Source: Chlamydiota bacterium
GTDB taxonomy: Bacteria; Chlamydiota; Chlamydiia; Chlamydiales; Rhabdochlamydiaceae
DNA: 46,293 nucleotides
NCBI GenBank assembly: GCA_003228815.1
Contig: QIGB01000063.1
Coordinates: 1-46,293 of the forward strand
Direction: 5' to 3'
Below the pieces are notes generated by a model. It searched no databases, had not been told where the DNA came from, and saw only the letters and a list, made by a program, of their open reading frames with translations. The position numbers were made by a program, and so were the translations under genes. Positions 1 through 8,710 of the stretch are shown here, one piece after another. Each line of letters starts with the position of its first letter. Positions within the stretch are counted from its first letter, which is position 1.

Positions 1-75
1 GGAATAGAGATAAAGCGGCAAAAGGCAGGGTGGGACAATGAGTACTTGTTACGAATTCTAGGTGTCAAATCTTTT

Positions 76-1233
76 TCATAAAATCGCCCTGCCAAATATC
101 CCAGTAAGATTGCCGTCTTGATCATCACTAATCCAAGTCACAACAAAATTCTCATTTCCGAGACTTGCTATTGAGGGCGAATGTTGATTTCCAACTATAT
201 ATGTGTTGATCTGAAATTCATCTCCAAATTTTGAGCCATTTCCATTGAACAATTGACCATATATTCCATTTGCTGATCCATCTTGCCAACTACCCCAAGT
301 CGCAACAAAGTCGTTATTACTAAAGTCTGTTACTGAGGACTTAAATTGCCCATTAAGTGTATATGTATTGACCAGGAATTCACTTCCGATTTTATTGCCA
401 TTTCCATCAAATAATTGGGCAAATATTCCTGAACTTGATCCATCCTGTTCGCTATCCCAAGTCACAACAAAATTTCCTTCTTTGAGAGTTGTTAAGGAAA
501 GTCTGTCTTGCCAATTATTTGTATAAGTATTGACTCGAAATTCGCTTCCGATTTTACTGCCATTTCCATTGAATAATTGGGCAAATACCCCTCCCCAGCT
601 TCCGTCTTGCCCAAAACTCTCCCAAGCAACAACAAAATTCCCATTAGGAAAACTTTCTACTGAAGGCCAGTCTTGATCATTAGTTGTATATGTGTTGACT
701 TGGAATTCATTTCCTAATTTGGATCTATTGCCATAAAACAATTGCCCATATACTCCATAACCTAATCCATCCTGTCCGTAACTTTGCCAAGTCACAATAA
801 AATTATCATTTCTAAAACTTGCTACGGAAGGAATTGCTTGTCGTTCTATAGTATATGTATTTACTTGAAATTCACTTTCAATTTTGGAGCCTGTTTCGTT
901 GAATAATTGCCCAAATACTCCTCGTTGATCACCATCCTGAAGCCAACTTGTCCAAGCCACAACAAAATTCCCATTACTAAAACTTGCTACTGAAGGCCAG
1001 TTTTGATCATAAACTGTATATGAATTTGCTCGGAATTCACTTCCGATTTTAGAGCCATTTCCATCGAACAATTGCCCATAAACCCCATAATTTGAGCCAT
1101 CCTGGCCATAGCTCATCCAAGTCACAACAAAATTGCCATTACTGAAACTTGCTACAGAAGGGTTGTCCTGCCTACCATTTGTATAAGAATTAACTTGAAA
1201 CTCATTTCCAACTTTTTGTTGCGCGGACAACAT
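76..1233 (-). CDS. Seven-repeat secreted-type protein, C-terminal reading frame of a probably frameshifted gene
   Basis: The 385-residue product is almost entirely seven tandem repeats of about 55 residues. Each runs roughly G-x-E-F-x-V-N-x-Y-T, then PSVASF-x-NGNFVVTW, then QDG, then G-[VI]-[YF]-[GA]-QLF-x-GNGSK. The last repeat is cut short after GIFGR. Such repeats are known from large bacterial surface or RTX-like proteins, where they probably form beta-structure; no function can be assigned. The ATG lies directly behind an in-frame TGA and has no clear ribosome-binding site. The frame overlaps by 82 bases an upstream frame (1152-1538) that has a good ribosome-binding site, so this is more likely the distal part of one gene than a gene of its own. 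No signal peptide, lipobox or anchor is visible. Confidence 0.7.
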   Translation of the reverse strand: MLSAQQKVGNEFQVNSYTNGRQDNPSVASFSNGNFVVTWMSYGQDGSNYGVYGQLFDGNGSKIGSEFRANSYTVYDQNWPSVASFSNGNFVVAWTSWLQDGDQRGVFGQLFNETGSKIESEFQVNTYTIERQAIPSVASFRNDNFIVTWQSYGQDGLGYGVYGQLFYGNRSKLGNEFQVNTYTTNDQDWPSVESFPNGNFVVAWESFGQDGSWGGVFAQLFNGNGSKIGSEFRVNTYTNNWQDRLSLTTLKEGNFVVTWDSEQDGSSSGIFAQLFDGNGNKIGSEFLVNTYTLNGQFKSSVTDFSNNDFVATWGSWQDGSANGIYGQLFNGNGSKFGDEFQINTYIVGNQHSPSIASLGNENFVVTWISDDQDGNLTGIFGRAIL

Positions 1234-1538
1234 TCACTCAGTCCAGCTAATAATGGGAGGGGATTTTTTGTTAGCAAGGATGCAGCGGTCCCAGCAATAA
1301 TTCCGCTCGTACATGAAGTCTTAGGCGGAGCTTTGAAAGCTTTCATTATTCGATGATTTAGCAATTGTTGTGGAGTTTTTGCCGGTTCATTTGCCCATAT
1401 TATGGTTCCTGTATACTGATTAACAGTACCACCCAATGGGTGGCTTTCGATACAAGGCTCCCTCAATTGCTGCAGATCTGCAACAGGTGGGGGAGTGACT
1501 AATTCACTAATTCCATAGGTAAAAGTACTTACATCCAT
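1152..1538 (-). pseudogene. N-terminal frame of the repeat-protein gene, out of frame with its repeats
   Basis: This frame has a well-spaced AGAGGG ribosome-binding site before its ATG and encodes about 100 plausible residues (MDVSTFTYGI...), including two cysteines and a mildly hydrophobic stretch ending in PLPLLAGLSE. From about base 1233 it is merely the out-of-frame reading of the repeat gene: its tail covers the same DNA as the first repeat. A -1 shift anywhere from about 1233 down to 1152 would join the two frames into a protein of roughly 490 residues. The tract CAACAAAAAG near 1213-1222 is an obvious slippage or indel site. It may be a true pseudogene, a programmed frameshift or a sequencing error; the sequence alone cannot decide. 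Confidence 0.5.
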
Positions 1539-1615
1539 ATTTCCCTCTTAAAACAAAATGAAAAGTATTTTTTCATCTCATTTGAAATAAGTCAAGTAAA
1601 GGTTTTAGAGCTATA

Positions 1616-1771
1616 CCCAGGAAATTTCAAAAATCGGGAATTTGCCATAGCTTGCCAGTTTGATTTGCGATCCTCGATGCAGGCCCTATTCGAATGGATA
1701 GGGCCGATGGAGCGGATCGAAAAGACCGCGGAACAAGGAAAGGCAAAAACCGATTTTTGAAGTTTCTTGGG
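1616..1771. repeat. Fold-back element (MITE-like), 156 bp, flanked by TATA
   Basis: The terminal inverted repeats (1616-1637 and 1750-1771) match at 20 of 22 positions, beginning CCCARGAAAYTTC. The element is palindromic along much of its length and centred exactly on a perfect hairpin, GGCCCTAT at 1682-1689 against ATAGGGCC at 1698-1705. Both ends abut TATA (1612-1615 and 1772-1775), which could be a target duplication of TATA or TA, although TATA is itself palindromic. It carries no gene. The rest of the gap 1539-1871 is AT-rich and includes a possible TATACT -10 box at 1834-1839 for the next gene. Confidence 0.6.
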
Positions 1772-1871
1772 TATAAATCTCGGTTTTTCTATGAAGAAAG
1801 TAAAATATTAATTTGTAAATTAATTCAGGTTTCTATACTAATTGTATTAGATAAGGGATTGTTAATTAGAT

Positions 1872-4019
1872 ATGGATTTGGGAAGAGATAAAGAAGAACT
1901 TTCGGTCATGGAGGCGGTGAATAACCTTTCCAATATGTCCGAAATCGATCTCAAGACACCTATTGAGCTTGAAAGGGAAGAAGAGATCTCGGAAGAGGTT
2001 AATTGGCGTGATCCGAGGCAAGCCCTTCGCAATGAAGCTCTTGTCAAGGAGACCTTTCAGGTTCTCCACCGCTATTTGCAGAATATGGTGCGAAGAGATC
2101 GCAATTCTCTCAAAGACCTCCAAACCCAAAAGGGAATCCAGGCGATCATGCTTCTTGCTAGCGAAGCGGTGCACAAAATGGACCGCTATGCGGGTCTCTA
2201 TCCCGATCAGTATAAACCCATCTCAAAACTCAAGGAATATACCGATCTCCAAAAATACTATCGTCAGCAGATTTTAGAGCAAATGCAAAGGCCCGAAGAA
2301 GAAGTTGAGGATTGGGAAGTGGTTGTTGAAGAAGAATTTAAAGGGATCGAGGCCGAAAAGAGGGGATTGCAGGATTTAGAGGGAGTCCGCAAAGACCAGA
2401 ATTATGAGCTTTTCTTCATCAAGGGTGAAAATGGAAAGCCCTTCTTTAGTCGTAGTCTTCTTCGCCATATCAGGCTGGTCGGCAATTTCGATGAACTTGT
2501 GAGCAAGGTAGAGGGGGAAGATCCTCTTCTCGCCATTCGCGAGCTGTATGATCGAGAAGTGCACCAGGGGGCTTTAGAGCTTCTGAAGCTCACAGCTCCC
2601 TATATGGATCTCTTTTACAAAGAGGCAATGAAGCACAAAAATCGTCCCTTCATTGGGGGGATTAACAAGGCGATTATGGCTCTTCGGATGGCCGCGAATT
2701 CGGTTAATCTGATCGAAAATGAGAGCTTTAAGAATTGTTTGGAATACTACTCAGATTTTCATCGCTTTCTTCGAGCAGCGATGAAGGCCCCTGGGTATCG
2801 ACAGCGCATCTCAGGAGAGATCGGGAAGGATCCATTTTCTTTCGCACTGCTTAAGTTGACACATGCTCTTTGTTGCTATTTATTTATGAGAACAGAACCT
2901 CTCAAAGAAGCGCTCAAACTCATTCACACGATCATCAAACGGGGTGATAGCTTGCGAGGTCCTCGCCCGAAGGAAATGGCTGATGACAAGGAATTGCAAG
3001 TGTGGAAGGATTTGCAAGATGCTGATGAGAGTATCCGTTTTCTTTTAAAGCACTATCCAAATGGGCCTATCTTGCGCACATTAGATGCGTTTCGCGAGGA
3101 GGAAGAATTAGAGGGATGGGATCCACTCACCCACTATAATTTTCCATCGCAGCAATTTACTTTTTCTAACAATGAGATGCATGTCAGTGTTTTTCGCATT
3201 CCTTGTCCTACATGGCAAGAGTCGATTCAAAAAGCGAGCGTTGTCGAAGAGTTTGAAGGATTCTTGCGCTATTATAAACATGAGCGCAAACCGGATCATC
3301 ATCTTTTGGTCAATCTTCAAGACAGAACTTCCTGGGAAGAATTTGCCCGTTGTAAAGCTTTAGAAGAGGCGGACCTAAAAGCTGAACACTACGATGTGCT
3401 GCATGTTTTGGGACTGCCGAAAAATTCTCCGTTTTATCTGCAAAGCGATGAATATGAATCGATGAATGGAGCGCCCATTTTTATCGAAAATTTTCTGGAG
3501 CAACTTGCTAGCGGAATCGATTGTGGGTTTTATTTTCCTGAGCAGCTTAGAAACGATGAAATAAAAAAGTTTTCTAAAAAAGCGCTGGAAGTCGTCCATC
3601 AACTCTTTTTCGAGGGAAAAACGAGCTTGACGCGCATCGAGCGTCTCAAATTTATTGAGATTTTTTATCTACTTTATGTGACGAAAACAGTCGAAATGCT
3701 AAAGATCGACTCGATCAGTTTTACTTGTAAGGATGCTCTCGATACAGGAGCGATCGCAACTGCTGTCTATTATGGCTTTTTGCTTATGCTCTCATCCAAA
3801 AAACCTTGGCCTAAAGAACAAATCGACCATCTTATCTGGATGATCTATGGACCCGCTTTTTTCGTTCGCGATCGCGCAATCAATCAAACTCGATTGAAGA
3901 GGGGAATGATGGTTTTGGAGACGATCCACAAAGCTGCACTCAGAGATCATGCTGCTCTTGTAGATGGAATTAATCAGCTTTTTCATAAAATCCAGTTTCC
4001 CATCAAACTGATGGATTGA
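1872..4019 (+). CDS. Large conserved-looking hypothetical protein, 715 residues
   Basis: I do not recognise a family. The product is mainly charged and helical, with no signal peptide. An acidic stretch lies near residues 140-160. The middle (about 190-400) is rich in helices with short hydrophobic patches. The C-terminal third contains a moderately hydrophobic segment near residue 625 (TAVYYGFLLMLSS). ATG codons at 1 and 13 are both possible starts; neither has a strong ribosome-binding site. It overlaps the convergent transporter gene by 17 bases at their 3' ends, so no terminator separates them. Codon use is like that of the neighbours. It could be a cytoplasmic lineage-specific protein or a secreted effector. 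Confidence 0.75.
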   Translation: MDLGRDKEELSVMEAVNNLSNMSEIDLKTPIELEREEEISEEVNWRDPRQALRNEALVKETFQVLHRYLQNMVRRDRNSLKDLQTQKGIQAIMLLASEAVHKMDRYAGLYPDQYKPISKLKEYTDLQKYYRQQILEQMQRPEEEVEDWEVVVEEEFKGIEAEKRGLQDLEGVRKDQNYELFFIKGENGKPFFSRSLLRHIRLVGNFDELVSKVEGEDPLLAIRELYDREVHQGALELLKLTAPYMDLFYKEAMKHKNRPFIGGINKAIMALRMAANSVNLIENESFKNCLEYYSDFHRFLRAAMKAPGYRQRISGEIGKDPFSFALLKLTHALCCYLFMRTEPLKEALKLIHTIIKRGDSLRGPRPKEMADDKELQVWKDLQDADESIRFLLKHYPNGPILRTLDAFREEEELEGWDPLTHYNFPSQQFTFSNNEMHVSVFRIPCPTWQESIQKASVVEEFEGFLRYYKHERKPDHHLLVNLQDRTSWEEFARCKALEEADLKAEHYDVLHVLGLPKNSPFYLQSDEYESMNGAPIFIENFLEQLASGIDCGFYFPEQLRNDEIKKFSKKALEVVHQLFFEGKTSLTRIERLKFIEIFYLLYVTKTVEMLKIDSISFTCKDALDTGAIATAVYYGFLLMLSSKKPWPKEQIDHLIWMIYGPAFFVRDRAINQTRLKRGMMVLETIHKAALRDHAALVDGINQLFHKIQFPIKLMD

Positions 4020-6165
4020 ATATCTTTTCAAAATTGAGATCTTCTCCAGCCAAGACAAATGCCAAATTATTGAGCTCTTTTGTCTCCTGAAGCATCGAGG
4101 AGATATAGTCTTCATATCCCTGTTCTTCCCTACTTGGCATTTTGAGTCCTAAAAATGTGAAATCAGCTAGATGAGAATACTCTTTCAAATTGCGGAAGAA
4201 GGCCTCTTTTGGGTCCACAATAGGAGAGAAGACGAGGTTTTTGATGCGGAGTCGCTCTTGATATCTCTGAAAAATATGGAGGAGTTTGGTTTTAGTCCGA
4301 TCATCTTTCACAATGGATTTTATGCAAATTCGGGAATTAGCCCATAGAGTGCTTCCCTGCAGAATATAGGAAAGGGCGAGGCAAAGTTCAAAATTTCTCT
4401 GGTTTTGGCCACGCCACCAAAGATTGATTTGTTTGGGGGTGGGGGAGTTTTCTGCATAGAGACGGGGATTGGCGATGTCGTCTTTCAGCAGCAGGATGTT
4501 TTTTCCGAAATCGGATGCATGTCTTAAGAGCGGATAGAGAACGTCTGGGGGGAAAGATTTTAATGGGAGGATGATCGTATTGGGCTGCAGAGGCCCGAAG
4601 CCATAATTTTTGATGATTTGTTCTTTGCTTTCGAGAGAATCTTTCGAAATATTCACATGGACATAGGCAGGAATGTGATATTCTTCGAGCCTTTGTTTAA
4701 AAAGGCTCTCTTTTTCTTCCTCAGTTGCCGAAGTGGCAAAAGTCAAAAAGCCTTTGCCTTGATCGAGGGCATGAGAGAAATAAGCGAGGTTTTTCTCCAG
4801 TGTAGAAGAGGAAAAAAGGGTGAGAATATTGGGACGCCAACTCTTTGGATTGGGTTTTAACTCAGAGAGTTTTGCTGCAAGTCGATGAATGAGGAAAGAA
4901 AAAAGGCTATGGCGAATATCATCCCAGTTTCCTTGGACTTTGCGGCTGCTCGTCCAGAGACAGAGACCGATGGTCAGCGCAATGAAGAGAAAAGCCGCTC
5001 CGGCATTGATCATGAACATCGAAAAGAAACAGGCAATACATCCTAAAAGGGAGAGGATCCAGGGAATTCGGAAGCTGGGACGCCAGCTCGGTTTTCGAAT
5101 AAATCCTTCGAAGAAGGCGACGAAATTGATCAGAGCATACGAGGCCAAGCAAACCATCGTGAGGATGGGAATCAAATGATTGAGGTCAGTTGCAAGGGTC
5201 AGCATTAGCGCTGCTCCAAAAACAAAGAGTGAGGCAAAAGGGCCTTTTGCAAGGGAGGAGGAGAGGATGCCGTCCTTTGCAATGGTTTGAACGATTCGTG
5301 GTGTTCCTAAAAGATTGCTGAGTGCGCTCGAGAGGATAGATCCCCAAACGCCTGCAAAGACAAGCGTGTCAATTTTTGCCACATGAAAAAGAATTGTGGG
5401 GTGAGAGCGGAGAAGTTCCGCGGAAACCTTTGAAGAAAGAAAAATGGAAATACAGAGATAGAGAGCAAAGGCAGAGATCACCGATAGGATCGTTCCGATT
5501 GGGAGGGAGCGATTGGGGTTTTTGAGTTCCCCTGAAAGGGACATGCCTGCTTCGATTCCCGTCGTAGCGGGAAAGAACATCGCAAATCCAAGCCAGAAGG
5601 ACATAGCGGGAAGTGTGGCATTTTCATTGATGGGGAGATGGGAGAGGCTTTCTGCAGATCCTAGGAAGATGGAAATGAGTCCCGTGCAAAGAATGAGGAA
5701 GATGACCAGTTGTGTTTTGAGAGCCAATCGCATGGAAACAAAAGAAATGAGTGCCAAGGTAGATAAAGCCACGACCTCAATCAGCTCGATAGAATAACGA
5801 GGAAAAAATTCCTGAAAGGAAAGGGAAAAACCTGAAATGCAGAGAGAAATAGCGGAAATTTGCATGAGGCATAAGAGGATGCCAATGGCGCTGCCGAATT
5901 CAATTCCGAGGATACGGGAAAAAATGTAGTAGGCGCCTCCGCCTCCCACCTTCATGTTGGAGACGATGGAGGAAAAGGAAAGGCTTGTGATCAAAAGTAA
6001 CGATGAAGCAAATGCGATGATGAGGGACATAGAGACCAGTCCCACATGTCCAAGGATCCAGCCAAGTCTTAAGAAAACGATGACCCCAGCCATTTGAAGA
6101 AAATTGGGGATGAAGACCCCGGATAGAGTCCCCAATTTGGGGCTCGTTTTTGCGATGGTTTCCAT
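4003..6165 (-). CDS. SLC12-like cation-chloride / amino-acid transporter (APC superfamily)
   Basis: The 720-residue protein starts METIAKTSPK and has about twelve membrane segments in the first 400 residues. The first, with GVFIPNFLQMAGVIVFLRLG, closely follows the N-terminal signature of eukaryotic-type SLC12 cotransporters. The glycine-rich VGGGGAYYIFSR segment is the unwound-helix-3 region of the APC fold. The C-terminal 320 residues are soluble and resemble the SLC12 cytoplasmic domain (RPNILTLFSSS, then NLWWRGQNQRN). A longer reading from 6270 exists but would overlap yqgE; the ATG at 6165 leaves 26 bases after the yqgE stop and fits the family N-terminus. It is the last gene of the mla-yqgE run. 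Substrate cannot be read from sequence; K+/Cl- symport and amino-acid transport are both possible. Confidence 0.8.
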   Translation of the reverse strand: METIAKTSPKLGTLSGVFIPNFLQMAGVIVFLRLGWILGHVGLVSMSLIIAFASSLLLITSLSFSSIVSNMKVGGGGAYYIFSRILGIEFGSAIGILLCLMQISAISLCISGFSLSFQEFFPRYSIELIEVVALSTLALISFVSMRLALKTQLVIFLILCTGLISIFLGSAESLSHLPINENATLPAMSFWLGFAMFFPATTGIEAGMSLSGELKNPNRSLPIGTILSVISAFALYLCISIFLSSKVSAELLRSHPTILFHVAKIDTLVFAGVWGSILSSALSNLLGTPRIVQTIAKDGILSSSLAKGPFASLFVFGAALMLTLATDLNHLIPILTMVCLASYALINFVAFFEGFIRKPSWRPSFRIPWILSLLGCIACFFSMFMINAGAAFLFIALTIGLCLWTSSRKVQGNWDDIRHSLFSFLIHRLAAKLSELKPNPKSWRPNILTLFSSSTLEKNLAYFSHALDQGKGFLTFATSATEEEKESLFKQRLEEYHIPAYVHVNISKDSLESKEQIIKNYGFGPLQPNTIILPLKSFPPDVLYPLLRHASDFGKNILLLKDDIANPRLYAENSPTPKQINLWWRGQNQRNFELCLALSYILQGSTLWANSRICIKSIVKDDRTKTKLLHIFQRYQERLRIKNLVFSPIVDPKEAFFRNLKEYSHLADFTFLGLKMPSREEQGYEDYISSMLQETKELNNLAFVLAGEDLNFEKIFNPSV

Positions 6166-6191
6166 AGGGGAAATTTTATCAAAATAGATAA

Positions 6192-6764
6192 TTAGTTCAG
6201 ACTCAAATCCTCGGGGATCATGGAGAGGGTAGCGTATTTGCCTCCCATCTCCCGTAAAATGGTCTGCCAAATCTTTTCTGGGCGGGTCTCAAAGACATGT
6301 TGAGCAGTGGCGGGGGCGAGGAACCAATTCCCACTCAAAAATTCTCTTTCTAACTGCCCTGGTTCCCAACCTGTATATCCAAAGCAAAGTCTCAGGTATG
6401 GCCCATCTGCGGTGGCGATGGCTTCTTGCAGAAATTGCATGTCTCCACCTAGGAAGATTCCGTCACACACTTTGAGAGCTTGCTCTTTGAGAGCTTCAGA
6501 TGAATGAAGAAGCATCATTTGGTTTGGCTGGATGGGGCCTCCTGCGAGAATGGCGACATTGGCATTTTCCTGCGTTTTTAAATTGATCAGATCTTCGGGG
6601 AGTTCGATGTCCACAGATTTGTTGATGATGAGTCCAAATGAACCACTGGGGGTGTGCTCGCAGATGAGAATCACGCTGCGGAAATAGATTCCTGCATCGA
6701 TTTCTGGGCTAGCAATTAAAAAGCTTCCTTTAGAAAGTTCTGAATAGGGAGGGCGTTTATCCAT
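6192..6764 (-). CDS. yqgE: YqgE/AlgH family protein
   Basis: The 190-residue product matches the YqgE/AlgH (DUF179) family in length and motifs: [10 protein letters not shown] near the start, [23 protein letters not shown], and [19 protein letters not shown]. Family members are small cytoplasmic proteins of unclear role; AlgH was linked to alginate regulation in Pseudomonas, but biochemical function is not settled. The gene follows mlaD by 6 bases and precedes the transporter by 26 bases on the same strand, so all are probably co-transcribed. Nothing is missing or truncated. Confidence 0.93.
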   Translation of the reverse strand: MDKRPPYSELSKGSFLIASPEIDAGIYFRSVILICEHTPSGSFGLIINKSVDIELPEDLINLKTQENANVAILAGGPIQPNQMMLLHSSEALKEQALKVCDGIFLGGDMQFLQEAIATADGPYLRLCFGYTGWEPGQLEREFLSGNWFLAPATAQHVFETRPEKIWQTILREMGGKYATLSMIPEDLSLN

Positions 6765-6770
6765 TTTTAT

Positions 6771-7949
6771 CTAATTTCCTATTGCTTCATTGAGTTGTTG
6801 ATTATAGAGGCGTAAATTGTCCGAGAGTTCGTTTGCACGCCTGAGGAGATCGGCAAAATCTCGCTTAAAATTTTCTGAGCGGAGAATGGCCTCTCTTTCA
6901 GGGGATTGATCAGCACGGTCGATCAACATCGAGATCCGACTCATGGATGCATTGATGTCATCAACCTCATTTTGGAAATAGGTCCGGAAGGATTTGGGAT
7001 TCTCTAGTGCATTGAGCTTTGTGATCCGAGCCAGGTGCGTTCTTTGCCATTCTTTATTGAGATGAAAGAGAATGCCATAGTGGTTGAGGTCATTCATCAA
7101 ATTATTGCCCTTTGTCATCGCGGCATTCATTTGCAGGTAAAGATCATCATCGGACATCAGCCTACCCACTGTCCCTTTCCCCTGAGCAACTCCGTCTGCC
7201 ACAACATCACAGGAATGTGTCATGGATTTTAGGTTTTGCATAACAACGCCTGCATTTTTAAAAGCTTCTTCATCCTGCATTTCTCCCAAACCACTTTCTA
7301 AGATGGAAAAAACTCCGGAAATACCTTTAAGACCACTTTGGACGTCATAGATGAGGCCAGCCTTATTATAAGCAGCGACAGCTTGATCCATTTCCTGCAC
7401 TGTCGAAGCCACTACATCTCCATGGTCTTTGAGCCAGTCGCTTGCCCGTTTAAACGTTTCTTCCATTTGTGCAGCGAGATCAGAAAAGTCGAGTACGGCA
7501 TTTTGCAGCGGGTCAATCGAATCGGCATAAATTGGCTGGCTGAAAATTTGTTTAGGAATGACCCCTTTGGGAGGCGCTTTGGGGGTGATGCCAATCGATT
7601 TTTCTCCAAGAAGACCAGATGTTTGGATGGAGATCTCGTCGGTATTGTAGATTTTCACCCCTGAATCAATGCGAAAGGTGAGTTGATAGAAATAGACCCT
7701 TCCTAACTCATCTGTTGGTTGGTCACGGGCATCATGGATTTCTTCCATCGCAACCACTTCACCAACTGGTTTCCCAGCAAAGAGGACACGAGTCCCGACA
7801 TTGAGATTGCTGACACTGGAAAAACGGACGTAAAGGGTTTGTTTTCCATCTCCAACGGTGGGTTTGAGGAACATGATGATCCCCACTAAGATCGCGATGG
7901 AGCTGAGGATGAAAATCCCCACAAGCATATTTTTAATTGATTCATTCAT
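6771..7949 (-). CDS. mlaD: MlaD-like MCE-domain lipid-binding protein
   Basis: The N-terminus carries a single membrane anchor (about residues 7-28). An MCE domain follows (about 35-115), with the characteristic LNVGTRVLFAGKPVGEV segment. The remaining 270 residues are helical and charged and probably form a long periplasmic coiled region; they are much longer than the tail of E. coli MlaD (about 180 residues in total). The family forms the periplasmic ring of the MlaFEDB phospholipid transporter. The start overlaps the mlaF stop by four bases (ATGA), indicating translational coupling. No mlaB or mlaC homologue is nearby, so this looks like the MCE/ABC core only. Confidence 0.9.
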   Translation of the reverse strand: MNESIKNMLVGIFILSSIAILVGIIMFLKPTVGDGKQTLYVRFSSVSNLNVGTRVLFAGKPVGEVVAMEEIHDARDQPTDELGRVYFYQLTFRIDSGVKIYNTDEISIQTSGLLGEKSIGITPKAPPKGVIPKQIFSQPIYADSIDPLQNAVLDFSDLAAQMEETFKRASDWLKDHGDVVASTVQEMDQAVAAYNKAGLIYDVQSGLKGISGVFSILESGLGEMQDEEAFKNAGVVMQNLKSMTHSCDVVADGVAQGKGTVGRLMSDDDLYLQMNAAMTKGNNLMNDLNHYGILFHLNKEWQRTHLARITKLNALENPKSFRTYFQNEVDDINASMSRISMLIDRADQSPEREAILRSENFKRDFADLLRRANELSDNLRLYNQQLNEAIGN

Positions 7950-8710
7950 CTGAAACTTCTCGGGTCTTGTGATATAGTCTTCTTTAAAAACTCAATAATC
8001 GGATCCTGAATTTTAATAAAGGTATCCGGGTCACCAATATGATCAATTTTTCCATTTCGGAGCAGTGCTAGACGATCTCCCACATAGAGAGCGGAGGTGA
8101 TATCATGGGTCACGACAACACTTGTTGCTTTTAATTCTTTTTGGGTTTTGACAATGAGTTCGTTGATCTGCATCGAGGTAATCGGATCGAGACCTGTTGT
8201 TGGCTCGTCATAGAGAAGGATTTTGGGACGATAGACAATGAGTCTTGCCAGCCCAGCCCTTTTGCGCATCCCTCCCGATAGTTCGCTTGGCATTTTGTCT
8301 TGCGTTCCTTCAAGCCCGACCATCAGAAGCGCTTCATCGACCCGGTCTTTGATTTCTTCCTTCGATGCCCATTTACCTGTTTCTGGATCAGAATGCTGCG
8401 TCAAATAAAAACCGGTGTTTTCTGCAATGTTCATGGAATCAAACAAAGCGGCGCCTTGAAAGAGCATTCCCATCTCTTTGACTGCGCGAAGAAGCTTCGG
8501 GCCACTCATGTCGGTGATCTTCATCCCACCTATCTCGACAGAGCCTCGGTCTGGCTTAGTGATTCCAATCAGATGCTTGAGTAGGACACTTTTTCCACCA
8601 CCGGATGGACCCAAAATGACAAGGGTCTCTCCCTCTTCAATATCGAGATCGAGCCCTTGGAGGACTTTTACGAGGCGATAACTTTTATAGAGATCGCGGA
8701 TCTTGATCAT
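7946..8710 (-). CDS. mlaF: MlaF-like ABC ATPase of the MCE lipid transporter
   Basis: This 254-residue ABC ATPase has Walker A GPSGGGKS at residues 34-41, the signature LSGGMRKR near 144-151, Walker B LLYDEP at about 165-170 and a switch histidine in VVVTHDITSA. The LSGGM-[RQ]-[KR]-R signature is typical of the MlaF/Ttg2A branch. It energises phospholipid movement through MlaE, between inner and outer membranes. Both ends overlap the neighbouring genes by four bases (ATGA), giving a tightly coupled mlaE-mlaF-mlaD unit. Confidence 0.95.
   Translation of the reverse strand: MIKIRDLYKSYRLVKVLQGLDLDIEEGETLVILGPSGGGKSVLLKHLIGITKPDRGSVEIGGMKITDMSGPKLLRAVKEMGMLFQGAALFDSMNIAENTGFYLTQHSDPETGKWASKEEIKDRVDEALLMVGLEGTQDKMPSELSGGMRKRAGLARLIVYRPKILLYDEPTTGLDPITSMQINELIVKTQKELKATSVVVTHDITSALYVGDRLALLRNGKIDHIGDPDTFIKIQDPIIEFLKKTISQDPRSFR

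Noticed and set aside
140-1230. Regular ~165-bp DNA repeat, considered as a repeat array or CRISPR
   Set aside because: The period equals 55 codons and the reading frame is maintained; the repetition is explained by the protein repeats.
6166-6270. Longer start of the SLC12-like transporter
   Set aside because: It would overlap yqgE by 79 bases and adds 35 residues unlike the family; the METIAK start fits better.
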